Source: Physella acuta (Eukaryota; Mollusca; Gastropoda; Physidae). From it: a DNA stretch of 64,000 nt. Numbering within the stretch: position 1 is the stretch's first letter; every line of letters begins with the position of its first letter. Where the stretch lies: contig NW_026733211.1 in assembly GCF_028476545.1 (NCBI RefSeq), forward strand, positions 124,001 through 188,000, in the 5' to 3' direction. A program made the translations under genes and the position numbers. A model generated the notes under the pieces. The model was not told the DNA's origin. It was given only the letters and a program-made list of their open reading frames with translations, and did not search any database. Positions 14,690 to 29,495 of this stretch are shown here, piece after piece.

Positions 14690-15490
14690 ACCGCGGCTAT
14701 AAAAATAAACCGGGAGTGATCTCCCCTAAACTTTCTCGAATATTTTTATATAAAATAACAGGGGATGGGAACTCGGGCTATAGACATGATTTTTAATCCA
14801 TTTTAAATACTTAAAGTTTTAAAAATAGAATAAAATATCGTAGACAAAAGAATTGCACACCAAGTGAACGCTAAATAAAAAAGTGCAAAATAGTGCGCAC
14901 TATTATTAGTACTTTAAAAATATACATTAGTTTTTGAGAAATCAGAAGTAGCTTAAATTACTACTTCCGTTCAACGGAAATGACTCAAAATTGAACAGAA
15001 GGTAGAGAATTAGATCTTTTACTTACATGTGAAATTTCGTTTATCTATCTGAAATAGTACTCAAGTTATAGGCTTTTGAAAATTTCAAAGTAGAAAAAGT
15101 ACCACTTCCGGTTATCGGAAATCGCTCAAAAGTTGATACGGATCTACGATTTTGATAAAATACTTATATATGAAATTTCATCAACCTAGCTGTAACGGTA
15201 CTTAAGTTATCGTGTTTACACACCCACACACACACAGACACACAGACACACAGACATACGGACAGAATTGCAAAGTCCAGTTTTTCAGACTGGATTACGC
15301 ATAAAACCTCTTAATTTTGATAAATCTGGATTGATAATTTTTGCCCGATTAAAATAAGTCCTCTATACTTCGGATGTGATGAAGGACTGAGGTGTAATAC
15401 GGTGAAAATTGTTAAATTTTCAAGTGGTTTTTGTGCACGATTACAATACTTTCTCTATACTTCGTATATACGAAAAAATAAAAAATAAAC
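14690..15490 (+). mobile_element. Dispersed repeat relic with CA-rich zone and hairpin-like 3' end
   Basis: Two internal ~120-bp blocks repeat around 14960 and 15100 (CTACTTCCGTTCAACGGAAAT versus CACTTCCGGTTATCGGAAAT; ATGAAATTTC). They are followed by a CACACAGACACACAGACATA zone and the end GCACGATTACAATACTTTCT then CTATACTTCGTATATACGA. The same end is found at 38150-38203. It is non-coding and its class is unknown. Confidence 0.55.
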
Positions 15491-15633
15491 TGCTGTGCTA
15501 AGGGTTTGTCACTAAAACATTACTTCTCCGTAATAGTAACAATAGAATTATAGTGCACATAAAACCATCTTCTATTCCTTTTTACGACTGGGCGGCACTA
15601 ACTCACTTTCAGTTAAGAAAGCTACTTTGTACT

Positions 15634-15804
15634 TTGTGTTTCTTCCAGACTTTTTTCTCCGGGGGGGGGGGGGAGTGTGGGGGGGCATTAAAATTACTTT
15701 TCGGGGGGGGGGGGACTCACTGGTTAAAAGTATATATTTTCTATATAAATTCCATTTCGTTCGGGGGGGGGGGGGAGCGGTAGAGATGCCTAGAAGAAGC
15801 TCTG
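15634..15804 (+). mobile_element. Poly-G hAT-like miniature element (family D), degenerate copy
   Basis: The left end GTGTTTCTTCCAGAC and right end ATGCCTAGAAGAAGCTCTG are diverged terminal repeats. The inner block AAAAGTATATATTTTCTATATAAATTCC is shared with other D copies (written here in parts: AAAAGTATATATTTTC, TATATAAATTCCATTTCG). It carries three G-runs of 11-13. No target duplication remains. Confidence 0.75.
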
Positions 15805-17200
15805 TCCTGTTCTTAAGTTACTCCGATTCGACCATCGCCCTATGCCTAACCTTGATAATAAATCTAACTTAACCAAAATATTACTCCATTAGATGCATGA
15901 GAAAATAGAAGATCCAAATCTACAAATAATAACTACACAAAACAGCTTACAAATATAAATAACAATGTATCTCATCTAATTACCTGTTTGTTTATTCATG
16001 AAGATATCCAAAGGGGGTTGTAGATCAGCAACACGCAAATCAAGAATTGCTTATAGTTTTTTTTTACACTTGCTTTCATTCTCTACATAGTATTTCAAGG
16101 CTTGATCATTACACCGAATGCGAAATACGTCTTTAATAAGCATTTTTTAAACATAGGCTTTTAAATTAAGTTTTATTTTTAAGAACAGCACATTTGTATT
16201 TTGTTTAAAATTAACTGCACTGCATGTTTTATAAATCCAAATTACACATACAAGTCAGAAACTTAAAATAAATTTAAGATTGAAAACTCTACGTGTTGTT
16301 GATCAACACGTGACCGTTACTGCACTCGCTTCAGCGAAAACACGTGCAATAAATACAACACACGCGACGGGTGGGGAAGCAAGCGAGGGGGATAAGAGGC
16401 TAGCGCTGGCTAACGAATAATCTCCATTACAGTTGGAGTCGTTGAGCTTTTGTTGTGTTGGATGAATGCAGTAGGGGAGGGAGGGGGGAAGGGAAAGGGG
16501 GGATGGGGATGGGGAGCTCACACAATGATATAATAAAACGTACATAAAAAACGACAACTATAAAAATACTTGGGCTGTAGTTATGTCCCCGTCCCCTTTC
16601 TGTAACAAATAGAGTACGGGATGACGGATCAGCCGATAAATCCATTGCCGCAAAAAAAAAAAAAAAAAAGATTTCCTGATCACGTGGATAACTTTTGTCC
16701 GTTTTTCAGAGCAGCCTTGGGCGAGGGAGGGACTGCAATAATTATATAGTCATTCCCGCTTCCCCCGTCCCTTACCGAGTTCATTCCCTTACAATACAGG
16801 CCACTTCGGTGGAAAAATGAAAAAGGGAAATTATACTGACACGTTTTTTTATAAATCTTTTTTTTTTAGTTTATATTTTTATCTTTTCAGATCACTTCCC
16901 ACCTCCCTTTTCGTTTATGACCCTAATGGGTCACTCTATTCGCGTAGGCAGTAATAACAAAAACAATAACTGTTGAGAAGTGTCTGACACTGCAGCGATA
17001 ACGAATGAATAGTCGGTACAAAAATGTCATGCTGACATAATATTAACGTTGTTCAAAGGCCCTACACGCAATACCAGCCGGTAATGAATGACCGTCGCAG
17101 TATAAGTAAACATACCCGAATTATAGAAACTGATCAACATTTTGAGAATGTCAACGCATAGTTTGTAAATAAATGTCATGCTGACATACGTTTGGCCGAG
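15805..17200. other. AT-rich sequence with a short GC-richer patch
   Basis: 16300-16520 is richer in GC (purine-rich GGGGAGGGAGGGGGGAAGGG) and might be regulatory, but no gene can be tied to it. A poly(A) run of 20 or so lies near 16650-16669. Confidence 0.35.
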
Positions 17201-17205
17201 TCATA

Positions 17206-17405
<200 letters not shown>

Positions 17406-17814
17406 TACTAAATGTAGTAAGTAATTATCTTGATACTAGTAACTATCCCTTAATTTCAGAAATGGGGCATCATTTTACGAATGTTAACAAATCATCTGAA
17501 TACAAAATAGTTTGTTGACAAAGGATGCACTTAGGTCAATGTTAGTCCAACTCTAGGGTGTATGATCGATATGCGACTGTTTAACAACAAAGTGCTAAAA
17601 ACAGGTCAATGTGTTTGCGAGTTCGCTTTCTTAATAGCGGAAACCAGAGTCGGTTCAGTGGCGAAATATTGTCTGCAGGATAAAAAGATTAGCATGAGGG
17701 GAGGGTCGAGAGCGGTAGTGGTTGTGTCATTTGATATTATTAATAGGCTCCTAATGGGTTTTTTTGTTTTTGTTTGTATAATCAGTGAATAGGGTAACAG
17801 GGTAAAACATGCCA

Positions 17815-18607
17815 GTGCTGTGGGGCTAACAGTTCTGATGTTAATGTGGGGCTAACAGTTCTGATGTTAATGTGGGGCTAACAGTTCTGATGTTAATGTG
17901 GGGCTAACAGTTCTGATGTTAATGTGGGGCTAACAGTTCTGATGTTAATGTGGGGCTAACAGTTCTGATGTTAATGTGGGGCTAACAGTTCTGATGTTAA
18001 TGTGGGGCTAACAGTTCTGATGTTAATGTGGGGCTAACAGTTCTGATGTTAATGTGGAACTGTGAAGCTAACAGTTCTCATGTTAATGTGGGGCTAACAG
18101 TTCTGATGTTAATGTGGAACTGTGGGGCGAACAGTTCTGATGTTAATGTGGGGCTAACAGTTCTAATGTTAATGTGGAACTGTGGAGCTAACAGTTCTGA
18201 TGTTAATGTGGAACTGTGGGGCTAACAGTTCTGATGTTAATGTGGAACTGTGGGGCTAACAGTTCTGATGTTAATGTGGAACTGTGGGGCTAACAGTTCT
18301 GATGTTAATGTGGGGCTAACAGTTCTGATGTTAATGTGGAACTGTGGGGCTAACAGTTCTGATGTTAATGTGGAACTGTGGAGCTAACAGTTCTGATGTT
18401 AATGTGGAACTGTGGGGCTAACAGTTCTGATGTTAATGTGGAACTGTGGGGCTAACAGTTCTGATGTTAATGTGGAACTGTGGAGCTAACAGTTCTGATG
18501 TTAATGTGGAACTGTGGGGCTAACAGTTCTGATGTTAAGGTGGAACTGTGAAGCTAACAGTTCTGATGTTAATGTGGGGCTAACAGTTCTGATGTTAATG
18601 TGGAACT
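17815..18607 (+). repeat. 26/34-bp minisatellite
   Basis: The unit GGGGCTAACAGTTCTGATGT plus TAATGT (26 bp) alternates with a 34-bp form carrying GGAACTGT. The first ~9 units are pure 26-mers and later ones mix both, which shows the array grew from two monomer types. Confidence 0.95.
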
Positions 18608-18672
18608 GGACTTAATTTGGTTAATAGACTATGCATCTAAGCTTTCTTTATTTAAAGCATGCTTTATATAAG

Positions 18673-19951
18673 TACTAGGCATACTGCCTAGCTTTGCTTA
18701 GGTTTTCAAAAAAATTGAGGAATTGAATAATTAATTAATAGGTGATTGGCTGCTATCTTAAATGCATAGGGCCTAAATTTATACAGTGGAGTAATTTTAT
18801 GCTGCACAGGTATTGATGGAATATTCGCAAACTTATTACTCGTAAGGTTATTAGAACTGCAAGGGGTTTCTGAATAGTATCAATCAAATATTATAATAAA
18901 TTACTTTTACAATTAATTTTAACAATATCAGTACAATGCAAAACTTAATTTATAACAAAATATTTATTTAAAACAATGCTATACTCTATGATTTTTGTTT
19001 TTTTTCTTGAAAAGAGAATACAAAATATTTAAAAATTATTACATTAAAAAGTTACTTCCCCTGTTCATAGACCAAATGACCAAATCTCGTATAATGATAA
19101 TTTCACTCGCGGTCACTTTTTAGCACTCGTCAAGGGCTTTGAGTGAAACCGACAGTTTTCCCTAAAGGTCAAGCCATTTACCTAAGAGCATGCAAAAAAT
19201 TAGCCAGATGTAAAGACTGTAAGTGCCCTCAAATCCGTTTTGAAATGACCCTCTGTTTTTCCCATAAAATACAAAGATTATATAGGGAAATAAGACTGGT
19301 CAGTTTTGACCCATTTAACGAATTTTCCCGGACATGGCGAGTTTTTTGTGACACCGCAAGGCGTTCTCCTACCACCTCACAAAATTTCAAGGGGTGTCGT
19401 CGGAGGAAATTTTTTTTCGTAATAGAGCTCATATAAAGATAATTTCACTCGCGGTCACTTTTTAGCCCTCGTCGAGGGCTTTGAGTGAAACCGACAGTTT
19501 TCCCTAAAGGTCAAGCCATTTACCTAAGAGCATGCAAATAATTAGCCAGATGTAAAGAATGTAAGTGCCCTCAAATCCGTTTTGAAATGACCCTCTGTTT
19601 TTCCCACAAAATACAAAGATTATATAGGGAAATACGACTGGTCAGTTTTTACCCATTTAACGAATTTTCCCGGACATGGCGAGTTTTTTCTGACACCCCG
19701 AGACGTTCTCCTACCACCTCCCAAAATTTCAAGGGGGGTCGTCGGAGGAAATTTGTTTTCGTAATATAGCCCATATAAGGCGCCGGTCAGTCGAGGTCAG
19801 TTTTGACCCCCTCCTCATAGAATTTTCGGCCAACCGTCACCGGCCCTCGTGTTCTATAGCCCCAAGGCACCATCGTGCCAAATTTGACGCGCCTGCGGCG
19901 CCGGGAAGTGCCCTATCGGGCACCTGACCACTTTGCTTTATATATATAGAT
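18673..19951 (+). mobile_element. Repeat family B with two 342-bp tandem units
   Basis: It starts ACTAGGCATACTGCCTAGCT. A variable AT-rich part precedes two units at 19101 and 19443 (period 342), each with TTTCACTCGCGGTCACTTTT, GTCGAGGGCTTTGAGTGAAA, CGGACATGGCGAGTTTTTT and TTTCAAGGGG.GTCGTCGG. It ends GGCGCCGGTCAGTCGAGGTC to GCGGCGCCGGGAAGTGCCC and CTTTGCTTTATATATATAG. The same architecture with three units is at 32760-35912. It is non-coding; the class is uncertain. Confidence 0.75.
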
Positions 19952-20189
19952 ACTCTAGTTGTTTCGGAATAGTTTGGTTATATATTTTTTATTTTTTCAG
20001 AAGTAAATCCCACAATATGTTTCACTTGTTTCAATATCAAAGAAGCTAAATTTGTTAATTTGATCAATTGGTGGTTTTTTTTTTCAAATTTCTGAGATAT
20101 CTTTGACTAGAATGTTATAAAAATCAACAATTTTCTTTCATTTCAGTATCAGTGAGCTTTATTCACTTGTATCTGTTTCATAAAATCTA

Positions 20190-20640
20190 TCCACAGTGTC
20201 AATATCCATGGATAATTTATTTAGTTTATCCGAAATTTAGAATAATATAGTCACCATCCACATGATCCACACTGCTAATCCATCAAACCGTATCCGCACC
20301 GTGAGTCCATTTTGATAGTATCCATACTGTTAATCAATATCCATAGTAGCCCCTCATCCTATGTAACAATCCAACATATCAGTATCCACAAAGCCACAAT
20401 GAATACGTTATGTTAATCCATAGCTTCTATTATATCCACATAGCTACTCCATCTTATTATATAATATATCACAGGTATCCACAAAGCTAATCCACACTGT
20501 TAATCCATCACGCAAGAATCCACATCAATAATCCGCTTCAACACAATCCGAACCCTTTGTACATCACGCCACCGTACATATTCTCGCCTACTCTCGGAGT
20601 CCCCCGAGTCACGTGATACCCGTCCCCACCACTAATTGGC
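20190..20640 (+). repeat. Degenerate relative of the 13.3-14.3 kb repeat
   Basis: It shares TGTCAATATCCATGG at the left and TCACGTGATACCCGTCC at the right with the region around the 23-bp array. In between lies an irregular series of AATCCACA.TGTTAATCCATC-like words. It suggests one ancestral dispersed repeat whose internal short units were expanded at the other locus. Confidence 0.5.
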
Positions 20641-21890
20641 ACATGCTCAGCCCCGTCATGTCCACCAGACACTTACCGATCGGTCTTCCTGTAAAAGGAG
20701 GTGGGGGGGGGGGGGGGGTAGGGGAAACCGCAGACCACACCACAAGACAAATCAGAACAGGTCACCAAAACAAAAAAAAACAAAATTTGTTGACAAAGAC
20801 ATGGGATGTGATAAGAAATCAATAAAATTAATTTCCTTCCCGTCCCCATTAACATCCCGGCATATAATTATGTCCAATAACGGGGCATTGTTGTATTAGA
20901 GAGTAAACTGCGAGCAAGCCAATACAAGGCGTGTGGGATGGGATGGGAGGGGGGGGGACCAAAGAAAATAAGAAAATAAAAATGAAGGTTATGACTAGGC
21001 TTTTAAGTTGTGGTAAAACAGAATATGCTTTACGGTGACAGGTCAAATGATCCCCAAAAGAAAATATCTTAAATATAGTCAATAGCCGCATTTATTGTAC
21101 GGAATGTATGGAGCATCAGGGACCTCCATGGCTAGAATTGGATCACATATTTATCAAGGACTCAACGGCTTCATATAGTCGTCGTTAACATATTAAATTA
21201 CAGTTGTCGATTAAGGAACTGTAATTTTACAACTCGTATTCCGCGTATTGGGGATACTTAACTATAGATATTACAATATATTACAATTCGGTGATTAACT
21301 ACAATTGGTTAATAGCGACACAGAATATTTGTACTCAAAATTAGTTTACCCAACGGCCTTATATTTGTACGTACTGAAACCATGTTAGTAAATAAAGCCC
21401 ACCATATTTGTACACTAAAGACTCCGTCTTTTTACATAAAAACCCAAGGTTGGCACACAAAGACTCATAATTTATTCAAAACAACCCTCCCCTATCTTTG
21501 TTGTAGAGTGTCAAAATAGCACACGATATTCAGAGTGCTGCTATTATAGGCCTAGTTATTGCACAATTTATTAGTCTACGTTTTTTGATGGGTGGGGGAG
21601 AGGTGACGGTGCAGTTCATGCAAACTGATTCTGCTAGATATAGGGATTATGCACATGTCGCATAATTTTATACAAAGTTGCGTCCAGGGTTGGTTTCTCA
21701 ATATGTCGAATCGTAGGGTACAGAGGTGGGTTTTCACTTTGTTGAATTGGGGTGGGGTTGAGGTCAGAAGTGGCTTATCACTTTGATGATTTGTGGGGTT
21801 CAGAGGCAGTGGCATAGCAAGGTCGGGTGTCACCCGGTGCGGCACTTAATGGTGTCTGTCACACATACCCTCCACACCCCGCCTCAAGAA
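20641..21890. other. Non-coding sequence with G-runs
   Basis: G-runs lie at about 20701-20718 and 20950-20957. Near 21803-21845, CAGTGGCATAGCAAGG and CACCCGGTGCGG resemble one end of a hAT-like miniature element. No gene supported. Confidence 0.4.
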
Positions 21891-21896
21891 AGAAAT

Positions 21897-23740
<1,844 letters not shown>

Positions 23741-24075
23741 ACTTGACGACCGGCTCCCACTACTGCAAGCCCAAAAGTCTGGTTCAAATCCCGGCCCAGT
23801 CCGTAGGACGTCCATGAGTCCACCCAGCTTTAATGAGTACCTGACTTACGTCAAGGGCCGTAAAGAAGACTGGGCATATAATTTACCGCACTATCCCTTT
23901 TATTTGTTGAGGTCACAGAAACAGATGACCTCTACTTTACCTGCCCTATGACGCACTATCGCGTTAATATGTTGAGGTCACAGAAATAGATGGCCTCTAC
24001 TTTAGCTGCCCTATGAGCAGCCCGGGGAACTTACCTTATAACAACTGTCTAAAACAGAAGGGCGACCTGCGTTCA
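23741..24075 (+). mobile_element. Old SINE copy with duplicated 3' segment
   Basis: It contains CTGGTTCAAATCCCGG (B box), GTCCACCCAG.TTTAATGAGTACCTGACTT, and GAGGTCACAGAAACAGATGACCTCTAC, recognisable against the SINE at 60919. The 3' part (GTTGAGGTCACAGAAA...CTGCCCTATGA) occurs twice in tandem, about 80 bp apart. Confidence 0.65.
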
Positions 24076-24785
24076 TGAATCTTATTCTGTTCTATGGTCA
24101 CTCGTGCTTTTTTTAAATTATTTTTTTTACAAGAAAATAGACGTTATATTGCACATTATGTAGTATTTAAAAAATGTATATATAATAAGGTATGAGAACT
24201 AAGCTTAAAATTTCAAAACTGCGAAATATTTTCGGATGTTTATTTTTATAACGTATACATTGCACCTACATCAAAACAGGGGTGCCGACACTTGGGCTTA
24301 AACTACCTTGTAGTTAAAATTAGAAACCTTCTTTTGTACTCATTTTTATTGAAACATTTTTGTGAAGGAATTTTAGAATCAAGCTTTCTTACCTTTCCCA
24401 GACAATGGACTTGTCCAAGGTTGCGAGGATGCAAGAACTAAACGAGCTAATATTACTAGTTAGTGGTGACGTAAGACATAGCCTCTAGTATCAATTTACC
24501 AACGGTATCACAATTACCCCATTTTTTGTAGCACTCCCCACCTCCCTTTTTGTAAGCAACAAAAGTTGTACAATTAAAGGTAATACATGCAGAATGTTTT
24601 TTTTTTTAGAAGTTCTAGATTTTAAACCAAATTAACGCTAAAAAATGTAGATCGTATATTCTCGAATAAAGTTTTTACGTAATTTGATAAGGGGGCGGAT
24701 AAAAATAGAATAGGTTGTTTCCCATGACCGACTTCTGGTGCAGCTATTTTGGGTGGCTGATTTTTAATTTTGTTCTATAGGAACA

Positions 24786-25460
24786 CGTGTGCACCACGAC
24801 TAGGCTGAAACACACCTGAAAGGACCGCAATTGACATGGAACACACCTGATTGGGGAAGACCGCCAACTAGCCTGAAACACACCTGATTTGGGAGGACCG
24901 CCAACTAGCCTGAAACACACCTGATTTGGGAAGACCGCCAACTAGCCTAAAACACACCTGATTTGGGAGGACCGCCAACTAGCCTAAAACACACCTGATT
25001 TGGGAGGACCGCCAACTAGCCTGGAACACACCTGATTTGGGAGGACCGTCAACTAGCCTGAAATACACCTGATTTGGGAGGACCGCCAACTAGCCTGAAA
25101 CACACCTGATTTGGGAGGACCGCCAACTAGCCTGAAACACACCTTATTTGGGAGGACCGTCAACTAGCCTGAAACACACCTGATTTGGGAGGACCGCCAA
25201 CTAGCCTGAAACACACCTGATTTGGGAGGACCGCCAACTAGCCTGAAACACACCTTATTTGGGAGGACCGTCAACTAGCCTGAAACACACCTGATTTGGG
25301 AGGACCGCCAACTAGCCTGAAACACACCTGATTTGGGAGGACCGCCAACTAGCCTGAAACACACCTTATTTGGGAGGACCGCCAACTAGCCTGAAACACA
25401 CCTGATTTGGGAGGACCGCCAACTAGCCTAAAACACACCTGATTTGGGAGGACTAAGGCA
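24786..25460 (+). repeat. 37-bp minisatellite
   Basis: About 17 units of CCTGATTTGGGAGGACCGCC plus AACTAGCCTGAAACACA. Variants with CCTTATTT and ACCGTC recur every three units between about 25070 and 25290, so part of it is a trimer-based higher-order repeat. Confidence 0.95.
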
Positions 25461-25554
25461 AGCCGGAGTCTTTGACATGACTTGGTGGCCCCTTGAGGAG
25501 CAAAGGGCTGCAGCCACACCTCTCTGCCGGAGGTTTTCAGCCTGTAACACAGCT

Positions 25555-25925
25555 AAATTTGGAGGGCCACAGCTACCCTGAAATACACCTGTTTTGTGAG
25601 GGTGGACCCCGGCTACCCTGAAATACACCTGTTTTGTGAGGGAGGAACTCGGCTACCATAAAATACACCTGTTTTGTGAGGGTGGACCCCGGCTACCCTG
25701 AAATACACCTGTTTTGTGAGGGAGGAACTCGGCTACCATAAAATACACCTGTTTTGTGAGGGTGGACCCCGGCTACCCTGAAATACACCTGTTTTGTGAG
25801 GGAGGAACTCGGCTACCATAAAATACACCTGTTTTGTGAGGGAGGACCCCGGCTACCCTGAAATACACCTGTTTTGTGAGGGAGGACACCGGCTAGCCTG
25901 ACACACAACTGATTTGGGGGGATCA
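25555..25925 (+). repeat. 40-bp minisatellite arranged as 80-bp dimers
   Basis: Units of CTACCCTGAAATACACCTGT plus TTTGTGAGGGTGGACCCCGG alternate with a CTACCATAA.../GGAGGAACTCGG form, giving ~80-bp dimers. The unit is a distant relative of the neighbouring 37-bp unit (both contain AAAYACACCTG.TTTG.GAGG). Confidence 0.93.
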
Positions 25926-26738
25926 CGGATCAAGTCTTCTTCTTAAAACAGATAGCCATGTAAACAATCAGTTTCCTCTATAAAGTTGTGATTTTGTAAT
26001 ATTTTATGGGTTTTATTTTCTGTTTTTTTTTTTTTTTTAAATGGTAGGTGAACTAAGTCTGAAAATCCAGTCATAAAATGATGACTTTATTTTTAATGCA
26101 CTAAGTCTGTGAGTGACGCAACACGTGATGACCGTGTGGCCGCAAATTAGTGGATGTAACGTTTTAGTTTAACGCTTTAGTCTGACGTACGGAAATCCGT
26201 GGCCTTGTAGTAGACGTAAAGCTAAACCACAAATCTGGTGCCTGGACCCTATCAGTTAGCTAAATGGATTTCTGGCGTGTTTTGTGTATAAAAATGCCGG
26301 ATCAGTTTTTTTTTTCTTCCTCGTTTTTCGATCATCAAATGTGTATAATTAAAATAATAAATCATATAACACGAGTTTCATCAACACACAGCTTATAATT
26401 TTCCACAAACATGTTCAACGAAATCAATTTTCAAAAAGTTAAAGTCATTTATATAATCGTTACTAAAATATCTTGCTGATACTAACCTTGACATTGGCTT
26501 TGTTGGTACACGTGTACACTAGGTCACGATACTGACGGTTGCCTCGTGAATTCAAGGCCCAATGCCCCCTCCCTCCCCACCCTACCCCTCAAACCTGGCA
26601 TATTGGCACACTTTCTTTACCGGGTATGGAGCACTGGTGACCGATGGTACCACAAGCTGGCACGGAACATCTGTGACGTTGTTGGAAGGGTGGGTTGTTT
26701 CCCCTCCACTACACACCATGCAAACTCGCGCCACAATA

Positions 26739-27010
26739 TGCGTTTACACACCCCTGCGTAGATATGCGTTTACACACCCTGCGAAGATATGCGTTTACAC
26801 ACCTTTTGTAGAAATGCGTTTACACACTCTGCGTAGATATGCGTTTACACACCCTGCGTATATATGCGTTTACACATCCTGCGTAAATATGCTTTTACAC
26901 ACCTTGCGTAGAAATGCGTTTACACACCCTACGTAGATGTTTACATACACTGCGTAGCTTTGCGTTTACACTTTATGCGTAGCTATGCATTTGCATACCA
27001 TGCGTTGGTG
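26739..27010 (+). repeat. 25-bp minisatellite
   Basis: About ten units of GCGTAGATATGCGTTTACAC plus ACCCT, decaying to the right. Confidence 0.9.
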
Positions 27011-27408
27011 TGTACACACCCTGTGTAGTTATGGTTGGATCTTATGCCGTTATAACTCATTAAGTTTTAAAAAATACACTTTTATTATTCTTACACTATT
27101 TTGGTTTGTGCTAATTAAATATTAAAGTCCATACACTTGCAAGCTTACGAGTGGTTTCTGATTGTTGAATACACGAAAATCGTCATAGTCTTTGATTCAT
27201 ATAGGTGGGGGGGGGGGGGGGGAAAGCGGACTTAACACTATAGACGGAATAAAACCACATTTCAAAATGTCGGGTTAAAAAATGCAAGGTTTTTAAGTGT
27301 AGAGAGAATCTCCGGTCAATGGAGTCTGAAGAGAGATGCTATTTTCCGTTACCAGTTTAGAGTTGTGTGCTAAGGTTACGGTTACGTACGACTGGCAAGG
27401 GTTTAGGG

Positions 27409-27610
27409 CAGTGTTTCTTCCAGACATTTTTCTCCGCGGGGGGGGGGGGGGGGGGGGGAGAGCACTAGAAATTTTCGGCGGGCGGACTAAAATTTCCGGG
27501 ATTGGGGGGGGGGGGGGCGGACAATGTTAAAAGTATATATTTTCTATATAAATTCCATTTCGTTCGTTCGGGGTTGACTTTCTTTGAAAAGATGCCTGGA
27601 AGAAACACTG
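27409..27610. mobile_element. Poly-G hAT-like miniature element (family D), intact ends
   Basis: It begins CAGTGTTTCTTCCAGAC and ends GCCTGGAAGAAACACTG, a near-perfect terminal inverted repeat. It is flanked by a perfect 8-bp duplication GTTTAGGG (27401-27408 and 27611-27618). It is 202 bp, carries two long G-runs (about 27439-27459 and 27506-27518), and has no coding sequence. Confidence 0.92.
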
Positions 27611-27618
27611 GTTTAGGG

Positions 27619-29480
27619 CTAGGGTTAAGATATGATGTCATACACCTGATGCCTGACATCAGCCGCCGCATACCTTATAAAGGTAAAGAAGTGTAAGATT
27701 CATGGGATCCCACAAAGTTCGGGACCCGAATGGGTTTCAAGGGCTGGTAGAATAATGGTATCAACATTCGAACACAACATCAGAAGATGTTTAATAAGAA
27801 ACAAATTTATGTCCGACAGTAACATATTTTTTTTAAATAATAAGAGTCAATAAAAAACAGATTACTAACTCATCTTTTCCACCGAACACCCTTTTTCCGT
27901 AAATCTTTCGTAAAGACAAGCACAAAGAGAACAATATTCTTGCACTTTTGTTCATGTGACTTTCTATCAAATTATCATCCCCCATCTACATTTATAGCAT
28001 AATCTTAGTGTTGATCCATTCAGATTAGCGAATAAATAAACAGAATAAAGACAACAGAATGCAACCATGAGTGATGCTATTTATAATATCAGCCACCGCG
28101 CTCGGCTGCATGCATATCAAGAAAACATGCATTAGACATGAATAGACTTCTAGAGTTATCCACCCACTACGTTGGTGCAATAAACAAATACTTCAGTGAA
28201 GCCATGAGTAACAATAGCGAACATGGTAAAAGTGCATGTACTATTAGGGTACATGTTAATTAGTCACATACACCCCTCCCTCCATTAGCATGCGAACTTT
28301 AAAAATCACAAATCTCGGACCATCGACCAGAAACATAACCATAACATTAAACTTAACAAAGACTAATAACAAACACCAAAAATAAAAAGAAGCTCTATAG
28401 TTTAAGGTTAGGTTAAATTTAGCAGCCTGTGAGTATAATAAACGTTAATAACATACGGTGCTAGATCTAGTTCTAAACTATAAACCTAACCACGCCCTGG
28501 TTAACCCTGGTTATTTGAGTCTGTTTTAGCCAACAAGATATGCGTAAATGTTCGCTTGCGTGATGGTCACCTATTATGATGATTCGTTCTCTTGAACTCG
28601 ATACTCTAGGATCCATATATAGATTTATGTCCAACTGTTAGGTTTCTGGGTGGGTAAATTAGACAGGTAATCATTCACGGCATGTTTTAGACGTCGTTCA
28701 AACTGTCACCAGCTCGATTTTTGGCACGCCCCACATAACCATCATCGTGCAATGCCACATGAAGCCTAGGCCTGACCACTGTTAAGTTCCACCCCTAACC
28801 CCCGTCCCCGACTTTCGATTCAGGTGAGTGATATAATATATGGACAACAGCACCCTACTATGACGTCCATTCGAGTAAAATGTAGCTACAGATCAAACCT
28901 ATTTACTCTATTGGAAAATACACATGAAATGGGAAATCAGCAAATCATAATCGGTTAATTAATTATACTATATTACTTATACTAATAATTTATTTTTAAA
29001 GACGCTAATTTAAAATTGTAAAGAATATTTCCAGCAGTAAGTTTCGTTATCTTTAACCCCAATCCTGACCACAAATTTCTGAGCCTAAATCTCGATTCGA
29101 CATTATTCTACAAAGGTTTTTAGAACATTCTAAAATGGCATTGACTCAGGTCTTCTCTTAAAGAGGAGATAAATATTTAAAGAAACACTGTGCAGTATTT
29201 AAAAGGTTGTTTTAATCATGAAAGTTTATGTTTTCGTATTACTTTTGTACAGACTCAATGTTCTTGTTGTAAACAATATTTTAGCAACTAAACAAAATCT
29301 GATGCCAATTTTTTGTCCTGGCCACATAGACATGCAAGCAACTAAAAACAGTGGCATGATGACATTCAATAGTAGATAGATTCTAGATTCTATATTAAAA
29401 ATTAGAAATTATATTTCTTCTTCTTCGTTCTTAATTTTAGTTAACAACGCTATCAACCCTTTTACATTCTATCATTTCAG
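27619..29480. other. Unique AT-rich sequence left of the eL41 copy
   Basis: No gene, RNA or repeat family recognised. ATTTTACATTCTATCATTTCAG-like sequence at its right edge could be an acceptor for the eL41 copy if that were a live gene. Confidence 0.35.
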
Positions 29481-29495
29481 CATCTATGGCAGAAA

